64,000 nucleotides of DNA from Psychrobacillus sp044762855. GTDB taxonomy: Bacteria > Bacillota > Bacilli > Bacillales_A > Planococcaceae. Position 1 is the first letter of the stretch. Each line of letters begins with the position of its first letter. The translations under genes and the position numbers were made by a program. The stretch covers positions 310,001 to 374,000 of the forward strand of contig NZ_JBIWFB010000001.1 of NCBI RefSeq assembly GCF_044762855.1, in the 5' to 3' direction. The notes below the pieces were generated by a model. That model did no database searches. It worked only from the letters and a program-made list of their open reading frames with translations, and had not been told where the DNA came from. Shown one piece after another: positions 25,644-34,505 of this stretch.

Positions 25644-26564
25644 ATGGCTAAAACAATAAAATTTAACTTGATTTGTGATGGTAAACCAGTAAGAACATTA
25701 GAAGATTTAAAGAATAACTTTTCGATTGAGGATATTATTACCTATTACAATAATAAGCTTCTTCAACGATGGCTTAACGTCCGTGGATATAAGGAAGAAC
25801 TAGAAAAAGTAGAAATACTGCAAGAATTAGATACGTTGGAACTAATAAAAGAATTAATAGTTATATTTGAGATAGAGACTAATCCTATTGCTATTGAAGA
25901 AAATACATATATGTTGGAATATAAGCAGGAAATGGAATTCCTCGCAGAAGAATATAAAAAAATAAATTTTGAGATATCCACCATTATAGATGATTATCAT
26001 GTGGGATATATACAATTGGTTGAAACAATTATTGAAAATAAAAATGATATAGCAAAGATCAAAGCTGTAATTAAAGAAATAGATAGAAGATACTTTGAAT
26101 TATATGAATTGGATTATCATAATTTATTTTTTAAATTACACCATTCTGCTCCATTAGCTGTATTTGTAATGCTAATGAATAGTAATATGAGGAAAAAGTA
26201 TTTGCCTATTCCTTCCAAAGAAGAAGACGGTACAATTATTGAAGATATATACAAAAATAGTTATAAGAAACAGATTTATTCAATGATTAGTGAATTAACT
26301 TCTAATCACAGTAAATTAAAAGAAGTATTAGGAGAAAATCTACAATCATTTGCTGGAATAACAGACGGTTATTGGAAAGACGTTGAAACAGGAGAGAAAC
26401 AGTACATGATTTTAAAAATGGAGAGTGGGAATTATATAAGAAGTACAGGGATATCAGGTGGAGATTTAGGAAGTGCAGAAATTAAAAATACCTTTATTAT
26501 ACTAGATGGTATTGATTATAAGAGTAATAATGAAAATCACAAATTATTTTATATGGAGGTGTAA
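25644..26564 (+). CDS. Unrecognised protein, first gene of the island operon
   Basis: A 306-residue, Lys/Glu/Ile-rich soluble protein I cannot name. The N-terminal 55 residues (KFNLICDGKPVRTLEDL ... LQRWLNVRGYKEELEKV) look like a compact module that I have the impression recurs in other bacterial proteins. Residues about 60-170 are strongly helical with coiled-coil character. The C-terminal part (AGITDGYWKDVETGEKQYMILKM) may be a small beta domain. ATG with GGAGG. The next gene starts three bases after the stop, so it is probably a partner or substrate adaptor of the AAA+ ATPase. Confidence 0.72.
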   Translation: MAKTIKFNLICDGKPVRTLEDLKNNFSIEDIITYYNNKLLQRWLNVRGYKEELEKVEILQELDTLELIKELIVIFEIETNPIAIEENTYMLEYKQEMEFLAEEYKKINFEISTIIDDYHVGYIQLVETIIENKNDIAKIKAVIKEIDRRYFELYELDYHNLFFKLHHSAPLAVFVMLMNSNMRKKYLPIPSKEEDGTIIEDIYKNSYKKQIYSMISELTSNHSKLKEVLGENLQSFAGITDGYWKDVETGEKQYMILKMESGNYIRSTGISGGDLGSAEIKNTFIILDGIDYKSNNENHKLFYMEV

Positions 26565-26567
26565 TTT

Positions 26568-28139
26568 ATGCGTAACGAAACTGAATCTTTAGCATCATAT
26601 ATTGATGCTTTGCACCCCATTATCTATATTAATCATTTTGATTTTAAAGTTATTGATGAAGCATTGACTAATGTAGCGCAAGGGGCAAAGGTTGTTGAAT
26701 TTAACAATGCGTTAGGTGCAATAAATTTTTATACAAAGAGTCCGGTAATGGAATGTGAGTTAGAGCAGTTTTTAAAACTTTCTATGGATGATGGGTTTGA
26801 AAGTGATACAATTATTGTTTTGAAAGATATTCATGACCAATTAAGTAATCCTAAAGTAATTGCATTGTTAAAAAGAATTGCCGAGGATAACCTCTATCGT
26901 GATGAATATCACGCTACTATTTTCATTATATCCTCGAAAATTGTCATTCCGTGTGAATTAGAGAATTATATAACGGTTTTTGATATTCCGCTGCCTACCA
27001 ATATTGAAATAATGGATATAATTCATGACTTTGTAAAAGATCTTGAAATGGAAGTGGATCAGGAAACAGTAAATGATATTACTCTTTCTTTTAAAGGGTT
27101 AAATGAATTTCAAATTAAACAAATTTTAAATCTTGCGTATCAAGACGGAGGTTATATTGATGCAGAGGACAAGCAGTTAATCTTAAAGGAAAAAGAGCAG
27201 TTTATTAAAAAGTCAGGCATGCTAGAGATTGTTAATTTTAAGGAAACAATTGAGGACATTGGTGGTCTTGAGAACCTAAAAGAATGGTTAGAGAAAAAGG
27301 CAAAGGTTTTCAATAACTTGGATAAAGCAATTAAATTTGGCGTAGATATTCCTAAGGGTATTATGATTATCGGTATGCCTGGATGTGGAAAAAGTCTTAC
27401 TGCTAAAGCAACAGCTGGATTATTTGAAATTCCACTGGTTCGCCTTGATGTAGGTAGATTGTTAGGTAAATACGTTGGTGAATCCGAAGAAAACATGCGA
27501 AAAGCTCTCAAACTATCAGAAGCTATCAGCCCATGTGTGTTGTGGATTGATGAAATTGAAAAGGCCTTTTCAGGTGTCGGTGGCGATGGTGGTGGAAGTG
27601 ATGTTACAACTCGTCTGTTTGGGCAGTTTCTTACATGGATGCAAGAAAAAGAGAACACAGTGTTTATTGTAGCAACAGCCAATGATATTTCAAAGATGCC
27701 ACCAGAATTTTTAAGAAAAGGGCGGTTTGATGAATTATTTTTTGTCGATTTACCTAATGGAGAGGAGAGACGTAAGATTCTTGAGATTCATTTGAAAAAG
27801 CGTGGTAAATGGACAAAAGATATCGATTCTATTGCATTGATTAAAGAAACGGAAGGTTTTAATGGGGCAGATTTGGAGGCTGTGGTGAAAGACACTATTG
27901 AAAATGCCTTTATTGATGGGCGACAGACTGTAACTACGGCAGATATGCAAAAGTCAATTAAGGACACAAAATCTATTTCTAGCACACTAAAGGATAAAAT
28001 TTCACAGATTAAAGAGACTATCAGCAAGATAGATATTAAACCTGCCAGCAAAGAAGAGATAAAAGCTATTAGTAAAATAAATATACATGAAGCTGCAAAG
28101 AAGGCTACAGGTTTTTTGGGGAGTCGTAATAGAAATTAA
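26568..28139 (+). CDS. AAA+ ATPase, Ycf46-like
   Basis: A 523-residue ATPase. The N-terminal about 215 residues form a degenerate ATPase-like domain without P-loop, as in Ycf46-type proteins. The C-terminal AAA domain has Walker A GMPGCGKS (269-276), Walker B VLWIDE (324-329), sensor 1 ATAN (369-372), arginine fingers in FLRKGRFDE (383-386), and a lid domain to about 465. A low-complexity Lys/Ile tail ends the protein. All catalytic residues are present, so it is probably an active remodeller. ATG with GGAGGTG. Codon use is AT-rich like the two flanking genes. Confidence 0.88.
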   Translation: MRNETESLASYIDALHPIIYINHFDFKVIDEALTNVAQGAKVVEFNNALGAINFYTKSPVMECELEQFLKLSMDDGFESDTIIVLKDIHDQLSNPKVIALLKRIAEDNLYRDEYHATIFIISSKIVIPCELENYITVFDIPLPTNIEIMDIIHDFVKDLEMEVDQETVNDITLSFKGLNEFQIKQILNLAYQDGGYIDAEDKQLILKEKEQFIKKSGMLEIVNFKETIEDIGGLENLKEWLEKKAKVFNNLDKAIKFGVDIPKGIMIIGMPGCGKSLTAKATAGLFEIPLVRLDVGRLLGKYVGESEENMRKALKLSEAISPCVLWIDEIEKAFSGVGGDGGGSDVTTRLFGQFLTWMQEKENTVFIVATANDISKMPPEFLRKGRFDELFFVDLPNGEERRKILEIHLKKRGKWTKDIDSIALIKETEGFNGADLEAVVKDTIENAFIDGRQTVTTADMQKSIKDTKSISSTLKDKISQIKETISKIDIKPASKEEIKAISKINIHEAAKKATGFLGSRNRN

Positions 28140-28176
28140 TGTTCTAAATGAGGAAGGTAACTAAGGGGGACAAGGC

Positions 28177-29676
28177 ATGTTGAAAGTAAAAGGCGATGAA
28201 TTTCTATTAATAGATGATACGTTTGAACCTATTTTAAGAGAAAATGTTGCTGAAAATTTGAAACTTATTCAAAAGAAATTCATGGAAAGCTATATTACTC
28301 ATAAAGATAGTATGTCTGTAGAGGAATGGCTGCCGATGGAATTGCACATTAATCTTCCCGAGAAATCAAGAGGAGAAATCCAAAAAATTAGCTCTGAAAT
28401 CATTAGTACAATAACAGGGATCGAAGAAAAAAAGTTTTCATTGGAACAAGCAATTAATAATGGTCGCAGTAAGGAGTCGTGGTTTGCATCTGAGACGAAA
28501 AGGGCTTCTGCACATCTAAGTGTTCAGGAAACATCAAAATATCTTCAAAACTTGGATAATGCATTAGTTTCTGCAAATGATGCTTTATATGAGACAATCG
28601 TTACCCAAAATGGGATAGTAAATTTGAATCCGAGGCTAGATGGATTTATAGCTGAACAATATCATACCCAAACATTTAATCTGAACGCAGAGGCTACTGG
28701 TAGTGAGTACAGGGCAAAAGTTTTACAACCAGAAGGGAAGGGCTATACTAAAAATTCTGTAGATGTTGTAATTGTTGACAGTAACGGTAAAGTTGTAAAA
28801 AGATATCAATCAAAATATTGTAAAGATGCTGAAAGTACTTTAGATGCTTTTAAAAAGGGTGATTATAGAGGCCAGAGAAAACTAGTTCCAGATGGTCAAG
28901 AGACAGATATTAAAAATTCAACAAATGTGATAGAGGCACCAGATGGGACAAAAAGCAAACCATTGTCAAAAGAATCAGCGAAAAATCTACAAAAAGAAGC
29001 CCAAAGTGGGAAATGGAATGATCTGAATTGGAGCGAATATCAGGCTAAAGATTTAGCAATGGGAATCGGAAAGCAAGCTGGACAGGCTGCATTGATGGGT
29101 GCAACAATGGGAGTAGGGTTTAATGTTGCTCAAAAAGCTTGGAACGGAGAAAAGATTGATGGTGAAGAAATTATAGAAACTGCTTTGGTATCCGGTGCTG
29201 ACTTTGGGATTAAGGCAGCGGCAGCAGGAGCTATAAAAGTAGGTGCAGAAAAAGGTCTTATTTCCGCTATTCCAAAAGGTACACCTGCAGGAACTATTGC
29301 AAATATTGCTCATGTAGCAGTTGAAAATGTAAAAGTTATTGGTAAAATGGCTACTGGTGAACTTACTATTAAAGAAGGAATAGATAAAATGGAACAGGTT
29401 ACTGTTTCAACAGTTGCTGGAATTGCAGGTAGTGCTGAAGGTGCCGCAATTGGAGCGGCTATTGGAACTGTATTTGGTCCGATAGGTACTGCTGTTGGGG
29501 GCTTTATCGGTGGAACAGTGGGATACATGGCAGGGTCAAAAGTTGGGGAAACCGTCGTAAAGGGCGTTCAAAAGGTTCGTGAAGTTGCGAAGGATGCAAT
29601 TCAATCTTTGGGAAGTACAGTTAAAACGGGTATAAGTAATGCTTGGAATGGAGTTAAAAGTCTATTAAGTTGGTAG
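28177..29676 (+). CDS. Putative effector: nuclease-like domain plus glycine-zipper membrane region
   Basis: A 499-residue protein I do not recognise. Residues 1-140 are helical. Residues 150-240 contain E160, D196 (SVDVVIVD) and Q211-S-K213 (RYQSKYC), spacing compatible with a PD-(D/E)xK-type nuclease using a QxK variant; this is pattern reading only. Residues 295-315 are hydrophobic, and 412-455 form a long glycine zipper (repeated GxxxG/GAAIG, then GGFIGGTVGYMAG), typical of pore-forming or membrane-inserting segments. AAGGGGGA precedes the ATG. Last gene of the island operon. Confidence 0.75.
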   Translation: MLKVKGDEFLLIDDTFEPILRENVAENLKLIQKKFMESYITHKDSMSVEEWLPMELHINLPEKSRGEIQKISSEIISTITGIEEKKFSLEQAINNGRSKESWFASETKRASAHLSVQETSKYLQNLDNALVSANDALYETIVTQNGIVNLNPRLDGFIAEQYHTQTFNLNAEATGSEYRAKVLQPEGKGYTKNSVDVVIVDSNGKVVKRYQSKYCKDAESTLDAFKKGDYRGQRKLVPDGQETDIKNSTNVIEAPDGTKSKPLSKESAKNLQKEAQSGKWNDLNWSEYQAKDLAMGIGKQAGQAALMGATMGVGFNVAQKAWNGEKIDGEEIIETALVSGADFGIKAAAAGAIKVGAEKGLISAIPKGTPAGTIANIAHVAVENVKVIGKMATGELTIKEGIDKMEQVTVSTVAGIAGSAEGAAIGAAIGTVFGPIGTAVGGFIGGTVGYMAGSKVGETVVKGVQKVREVAKDAIQSLGSTVKTGISNAWNGVKSLLSW

Positions 29677-29707
29677 CATTTAGGGTGCTACATCTCTATT
29701 TGTTTGG

Positions 29708-29729
29708 ACCTAGGTTGGAGGTTTTTTTG
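29708..29729 (+). terminator. Possible terminator of the island operon
   Basis: A weak four-bp stem ACCT/AGGT with T7, preceded by a hairpin GTAGCA/TGCTAC at 29673-29691 that overlaps the stop codon. Confidence 0.45.
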
Positions 29730-29754
29730 CTGGAAGTATCGTTTAGTTGGAAAA
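29729..29754 (+). repeat. Right copy of the direct repeat flanking the accessory island
   Basis: Carries the same 15 bases CGTTTAGTTGGAAAA (29740-29754) as the left copy (24218-24232). Confidence 0.6.
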
Positions 29755-29848
29755 CGATATTTTCCTTTAATTCGTGGCTATAAAATCTCTGTCGACAACC
29801 ATGCCATTTCATGTATAATTAAGTCGATGCATGCTAAATATTTTGAAA

Positions 29849-29963
29849 ATAAAGGTGCTTGCTACTAACCTAGTAAGTTAAAAGGGAAGCTGGTTCAAAT
29901 CCAGCACGGTCCCGCCACTGTAAATGATAGAACACTATCATGAGTCAGAAAACCTGCCTTTAT
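29849..29963 (+). promoter_or_regulatory. Cobalamin riboswitch
   Basis: Binds adenosylcobalamin and turns down the downstream operon. P1 is ATAAAGG (29849-29855) / CCTTTAT (29957-29963). The core shows AAAAGGGAAGCTGGT, AATCCAGCACGGTCCCGCC, the B12-box-like CCACTGTAAATGA, and GAGTCAGAAAACCTGCC. All conserved segments are in order. An intrinsic terminator follows at 30049, so control is probably by transcription attenuation. Confidence 0.95.
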
Positions 29964-30048
29964 GTGAAAACACTTTAGTGCCTACGAGGATAGGTGATGT
30001 GTGAGTCGGCTTGGCATTTAGTAAACCTAGCAGATTTATACCTATTCT

Positions 30049-30079
30049 ATCTCTCGTTCATTGGACGAGAGATTTTTAT
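30049..30079 (+). terminator. Riboswitch-controlled terminator before btuF
   Basis: ATCTCTCGT (30049-30057) / ACGAGAGAT (30065-30073) plus T-run. The upstream ATAGGT near 29990 can pair with ACCTAT near 30040, a candidate antiterminator element. Confidence 0.8.
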
Positions 30080-30106
30080 TTGCACAAGAAAATGGGGGAG
30101 TAACAG

Positions 30107-31084
30107 ATGAAGAAATTATGGAAATTATGGATGACATCCGCTTTAGCAGTATTGCTTTTGGTAGGATGTGGCCAAAAAGAAGAAACACCTGTTGAAACTA
30201 ACGACAATGCACAACAACAAGAACAACCAGCAGCGGTAGAAGAAGCAGCATTCCCGATTACAATGACAGACGCAGTTGGCAATGAAATAACTTTAGAAGA
30301 AGCTCCAAAAACAATCGTTTCTATGATCCCAAGTAATACAGAAATTTTATTTGCTCTTGGGTTAAATGATGAAATCGTTGGTGTAAATGACTATGATAAC
30401 TATCCAGAAGAAGCGCTAGAAAAAGAGAAAATTGGCGGACAGGAATTCAACGTAGAGAAAATCGTATCGATGAATCCAGATATCGTCTTTGCGCATGAGT
30501 CAGGTTTAGGCGTGGGTGAAGCTGGATTACAACAAATCCGCGACGCTGGTGTGAAAGTATTTGTTGTGAAAAATGCAGCAGATTTCAATGAAACATATAC
30601 AACTATCGAACAAATTGGTCGTGCAACAGGTAAATTAGAAGAAGCACAAACAATTGTAGAAGATATGAAAGCAAAAGTAGAAGAAGTAAAAGAAAAAGTA
30701 GCAAAAGTAGAAACAAAGAAAACAGTATTTGTAGAAAATTCGGATGTTCCTGATATTTATACAGCTGGTAAAGGAACATTTATCCAAGAAATTTTAGACA
30801 TGGTGAATGCAGAAAATATCGCAGCAGATCAAGAAGGCTGGTTTATAATGTCGCCAGAAGAAATAGTTAATCGTAACCCGGACGTAATCGTTATTATGTA
30901 TAGCTATGTAGATGGAATTGTAGATAGCGTCAAAGCACGTGATGGTTTCGATACGGTTACTGCGGTTCAAAATGATGCTGTAGTACAAGTAGATGAAAAC
31001 TTAACAAGTCGTACAGGTCCACGTCTTGCAGAAGGATTAGAAGAAATCGCGAAGGCAATTTACCCAGAGGTATTTAGTGAGTAA
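30107..31084 (+). CDS. btuF: Cobalamin ABC transporter substrate-binding lipoprotein BtuF
   Basis: Captures cobalamins or corrinoids outside the membrane. It is 325 residues: lipoprotein signal peptide with lipobox LLVGC (Cys21), an acidic Gln-rich linker, then a class III binding fold (ITMTDAVGNEITLEEAPKTIVSMIPSNTEILFALG). The cobalamin riboswitch upstream supports a corrinoid rather than siderophore substrate. ATG with GGGGGAG. The stop overlaps the btuC start. Confidence 0.92.
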   Translation: MKKLWKLWMTSALAVLLLVGCGQKEETPVETNDNAQQQEQPAAVEEAAFPITMTDAVGNEITLEEAPKTIVSMIPSNTEILFALGLNDEIVGVNDYDNYPEEALEKEKIGGQEFNVEKIVSMNPDIVFAHESGLGVGEAGLQQIRDAGVKVFVVKNAADFNETYTTIEQIGRATGKLEEAQTIVEDMKAKVEEVKEKVAKVETKKTVFVENSDVPDIYTAGKGTFIQEILDMVNAENIAADQEGWFIMSPEEIVNRNPDVIVIMYSYVDGIVDSVKARDGFDTVTAVQNDAVVQVDENLTSRTGPRLAEGLEEIAKAIYPEVFSE

Positions 31085-32072
31085 AGCCTTGATCGGCTAC
31101 ATCTTGTCGATTGCGGCGCTACTTGTTGCAATTTGGCTTGGTGTATCGGTCGGATCCGTTAAGGTACCGATCAGCACTTTATGGGATACGGGAGCAGATG
31201 CAATCGCGTCGAATATCGTTTGGAAAATTCGCATGCCGCGTGTTGTACTTGCGGGGTTAGTTGGTGCATCGCTAGCCATCGCAGGTGCTGCGTTTCAAGG
31301 GTTGTTAAAAAATCCGCTTGCCGATCCTTATACGTTAGGAGTGTCGTCCGGTGCCTCGGTAGGCGCCGTGACTACGCTCTTTTTCGGTATTTCGGTACCA
31401 TTTTTAGGAATATTCACCTTGCCAGTTTTCAGTATGATTGGCGCATTGGTGACGATGCTTCTAGTCATTACTTTTGCAAAACTAGTGGATCGTGCGATGA
31501 AGATGGAAACAATCATATTAACTGGTATTATATTTAGTTCCTTTTTAGGCTCCGTGATTTCACTAATGATTGCACTCACTGGGGAAGAGCTACGCCAAAT
31601 TATTAGCTGGCTTCTCGGTAGTGTATCGATGCGCGGGTGGAGTTTTGTCCAAATGGCTATCCCTTTTATACTTATTGGTACACTGTTATTGTGGTTAAAT
31701 AGAAGAGAGTTAAATGCGATGCTGTTTGGAGAAGAACGAGCTCAGCATTTAGGAGTCAATGTAAAGAAACGTAAGATGATGATTTTAATTGGTGGCTCTA
31801 TGCTTACCGGCACAGCCGTTGCAGTATCTGGGACAATTGGATTTGTAGGACTTGTCGTTCCCCATATGACGAGACTTTTATTTGGATCGGACAATCGCCA
31901 TGTGTTGCCACTTAGCTTTATAAACGGAGCGGCCTTATTAATCATCTGTGATTTAGTATCTCGTACGATTATTGCACCAACGGAATTGCCAATCGGTGTC
32001 ATTACGGCATTTATCGGGGCTCCTGTTTTTGCATTTATTTTCTTTAGACAACGAAAAAAAGGAGGCATTTAA
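31077..32072 (+). CDS. btuC: Cobalamin ABC transporter permease BtuC
   Basis: FecCD-family permease of 331 residues with about ten membrane helices. Typical segments: RMPRVVLAGLVGASLAIAGAAFQGLLKNPLADPYTLGVSSGA and VSGTIGFVGLVVPHMTRLLFG. The GTG start overlaps btuF by eight bases. The next gene starts two bases after the stop. Confidence 0.93.
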   Translation: MSKALIGYILSIAALLVAIWLGVSVGSVKVPISTLWDTGADAIASNIVWKIRMPRVVLAGLVGASLAIAGAAFQGLLKNPLADPYTLGVSSGASVGAVTTLFFGISVPFLGIFTLPVFSMIGALVTMLLVITFAKLVDRAMKMETIILTGIIFSSFLGSVISLMIALTGEELRQIISWLLGSVSMRGWSFVQMAIPFILIGTLLLWLNRRELNAMLFGEERAQHLGVNVKKRKMMILIGGSMLTGTAVAVSGTIGFVGLVVPHMTRLLFGSDNRHVLPLSFINGAALLIICDLVSRTIIAPTELPIGVITAFIGAPVFAFIFFRQRKKGGI

Positions 32073-32073
32073 T

Positions 32074-33543
32074 ATGTTAAAAGTGGAAAACGTTTCGGGT
32101 GGATATGATCGCCAATTGATCGTCAAAAATGTCTCCTTTCAAGTTGAAAAAGGTCAAATGCTAGGAATTTTAGGACCAAACGGGAGTGGCAAATCCACCT
32201 TGTTAAAAGTGATTAGTGGCATCCTACATAAGGAGTCCGGAGATGTGCTTATTGATGGGAAATCGTTAGCAGCGTACTCATCGAAAGAGTTGGCAAAAAA
32301 AATGGCAGTTCTCCCACAATTACATAGTCATGCCTTTTCTCATACCGTAAGAGATACAGTTGCACTCGGGCGTTATCCTCACCAAAGTGGCTTGTTTTCC
32401 TCGTGGTCGGATGAAGATGAAGCGGCTGTTGTAGAGGCGATGAAACAAATGGGCATAGAAAGATACGAGCATCAAGTGCTAGACCTATTGTCTGGAGGGG
32501 AGCAGCAGCGTGTGTTTGTAGCGCAAGCACTCGCACAGGCTGCACCAATACTACTACTTGATGAACCAACCAACCATTTAGATATTGCCCATCAAAAACA
32601 ATTACTTGATACGATTAAAACGCAAGCAAATGAAAACGGCATAACAATAGTAAGTATATTTCACGATATAAATCTCGCATCGCTTTACTGTGACCGACTT
32701 CTATTAATGGATCAAGGCGAAGTGAAAATAATCGGAGAACCGCATGAAGTCGTAATGAAAGAACAAATCGAAACGGTTTATAAAGCGCGGATAAGTACAA
32801 ATCCGCATCCAGAGCGTCCAAAACCGCAAATTACCATACTTCCAGATGTAAAAGAGAAGCTTGATGAGCAGCTTATCACAATAGAAAACTTCCAAGTAAC
32901 AGACGAATTAGTTGTTTTCCAAGCAGAAAATCAATTAAAAACATGGTCCTCTGCAGTTATAAATGCTGGGAGTGGCTGGTATCGAACGTTCGTGAATCGA
33001 AGAGTAGATGCCCATTATAATATCGACAATGCGCAAATAGAAATGCAACAATATCTTGCAAACCGTGGATATTCTGAAACGGAAACAGTAGGAATGATGA
33101 CAGCTGTTTATACGAAAGACGCAATCATTAAAGAATATGAAGCTGATTTTGGTTCAGTCGTCATTATGGTGACAGCCGGAGTTGGAAATGCCGTAGATGT
33201 GTCCAAAGCGCATGAAGTAGAGGCATTCCCGGCAATCGGCACGATTAATACTTGGATTATTGTAAATGGGGAACTAGCGGAAGAAGCCTTTATTCAAGCA
33301 GTCATTACTGCAACGGAAGCGAAAACAAAAGCTCTTGCATTTGAACAAGTGAAAGACCCACGCACCGGCACAATCGCTACAGGCACATCAACAGATAGTG
33401 TATTAATTGCAGCAACACAACAAGGGAAGTATATTCCATATGCAGGTCCAATCACAGAAATCGGGAAAAAAATCGGTCTTGGTGTTTACGAATGTACAGT
33501 CGAAGCGATTCAAATTTATAAAAAAGCAAAGGGCTGGGAATAA
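32074..33543 (+). CDS. btuD-cbiZ: Cobalamin ABC transporter ATPase fused to adenosylcobinamide amidohydrolase CbiZ
   Basis: A 489-residue fusion. Residues 1-255 are the ATPase: Walker A GPNGSGKST, signature LSGGEQQRV, Walker B LLLDEP. Residues about 285-489 are CbiZ (SSAVINAGSGWYRTFVNRRV, VTAGVGNAVDV, GTIATGTSTDSV), which hydrolyses adenosylcobinamide or non-native cobamides to adenosylcobyric acid. The fusion couples uptake to remodelling and resembles B. subtilis YvrA. Start ATG 32074 follows AAAGGAGG; the frame is open farther upstream inside btuC. Confidence 0.93.
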   Translation: MLKVENVSGGYDRQLIVKNVSFQVEKGQMLGILGPNGSGKSTLLKVISGILHKESGDVLIDGKSLAAYSSKELAKKMAVLPQLHSHAFSHTVRDTVALGRYPHQSGLFSSWSDEDEAAVVEAMKQMGIERYEHQVLDLLSGGEQQRVFVAQALAQAAPILLLDEPTNHLDIAHQKQLLDTIKTQANENGITIVSIFHDINLASLYCDRLLLMDQGEVKIIGEPHEVVMKEQIETVYKARISTNPHPERPKPQITILPDVKEKLDEQLITIENFQVTDELVVFQAENQLKTWSSAVINAGSGWYRTFVNRRVDAHYNIDNAQIEMQQYLANRGYSETETVGMMTAVYTKDAIIKEYEADFGSVVIMVTAGVGNAVDVSKAHEVEAFPAIGTINTWIIVNGELAEEAFIQAVITATEAKTKALAFEQVKDPRTGTIATGTSTDSVLIAATQQGKYIPYAGPITEIGKKIGLGVYECTVEAIQIYKKAKGWE

Positions 33544-33545
33544 CA

Positions 33546-34505
33546 ATGGGTCCACATATAATTGCAATAGCGATAGGGCTTATCTTGGACCGTATTATCG
33601 GTGACCCGCCAAATTGGCCGCATCCCGTTCGATTTATTGGAACGCTTATTTCTAAGCTATCTAATTGGTTGAATAAAGGAAGAGCTCGCAAAGCGAAAGG
33701 ATTTCTACTTGTTATAATAGTTGTAGGGATAACTTTCTCCGTCACAATTGCGCTTTTAGTAAGTGCGTATTCTATCCATATGTGGGTTGGGATTATAGTG
33801 GAAAGTCTTTTAATTGCCTCTGGGCTTGCACAAAAAAGTTTAAAAGAAGCAGCAATGGATGTGTATAAACCGTTAGTGGCAAATGATTTACCTGCTGCTA
33901 GACAGAAATTATCTTGGATCGTTGGTCGTGATACAGAAAACTTAAACGAGCAAGAGATCACAAGAGGTGTCGTCGAAACCGTATCGGAAAATATTAGTGA
34001 TGGCATTACTGCACCGCTTTTTTATGCATTTGTTTTTGCCGGTGCGCCTGGTCTTTGGGTATATAAAGCCATTAATACGCTGGATTCGATGGTTGGTTAT
34101 AAAAACGAGCAATACGAAGATTTTGGTTATGCCTCTGCCAAGCTGGACGATATTGCAAACTATATACCAAGCCGATTGACGGGCTACCTCATTATGCTAT
34201 GGGGGAAAAAAGAAAGTGCCTTACCATTTAACAAACGTCTGAAGGGCTGGTGGCAGGATGCGAAGAAACATCCAAGCCCAAACAGCGGCTATTTAGAAGC
34301 GGCGACGGCTTATCAACTTGGTATTCAACTTGGAGGCATTAATACATATAAAGGAATTGTTTCGGACCGAGCACGTATGGGAATCGGAGAGGTTCCATTA
34401 GCAGCAAAGCATATTTTAAGTACCATCTCGCATTTGCATACAGCTGTCTTTCTATTTTGGCTTTGGATGATGGTTATTGGAGGGATTCTATATGGCATTA
34501 CCTAA
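33546..34505 (+). CDS. cbiB: Adenosylcobinamide-phosphate synthase CbiB
   Basis: Integral membrane enzyme joining adenosylcobyric acid (here the CbiZ product) to aminopropanol phosphate. It is 319 residues with the family segments DRIIGDPPNWPHPVRFIG, NISDGITAPLFYAFVFGGAPG-like, and KAINTLDSMVGYKNEQY. ATG two bases after the preceding stop; the end overlaps cobD by 14 bases. Confidence 0.94.
   Translation: MGPHIIAIAIGLILDRIIGDPPNWPHPVRFIGTLISKLSNWLNKGRARKAKGFLLVIIVVGITFSVTIALLVSAYSIHMWVGIIVESLLIASGLAQKSLKEAAMDVYKPLVANDLPAARQKLSWIVGRDTENLNEQEITRGVVETVSENISDGITAPLFYAFVFAGAPGLWVYKAINTLDSMVGYKNEQYEDFGYASAKLDDIANYIPSRLTGYLIMLWGKKESALPFNKRLKGWWQDAKKHPSPNSGYLEAATAYQLGIQLGGINTYKGIVSDRARMGIGEVPLAAKHILSTISHLHTAVFLFWLWMMVIGGILYGIT

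Noticed and set aside
29673..29691. Hairpin at the end of the island operon as terminator
   Set aside because: Arms GTAGCA/TGCTAC are short and no T-run follows; the later ACCT/AGGT-T7 is the better candidate, though weak.
24207..29754. Prophage or conjugative element
   Set aside because: No integrase, phage structural, replication or mobilisation genes are present; only four genes with short flanking repeats.
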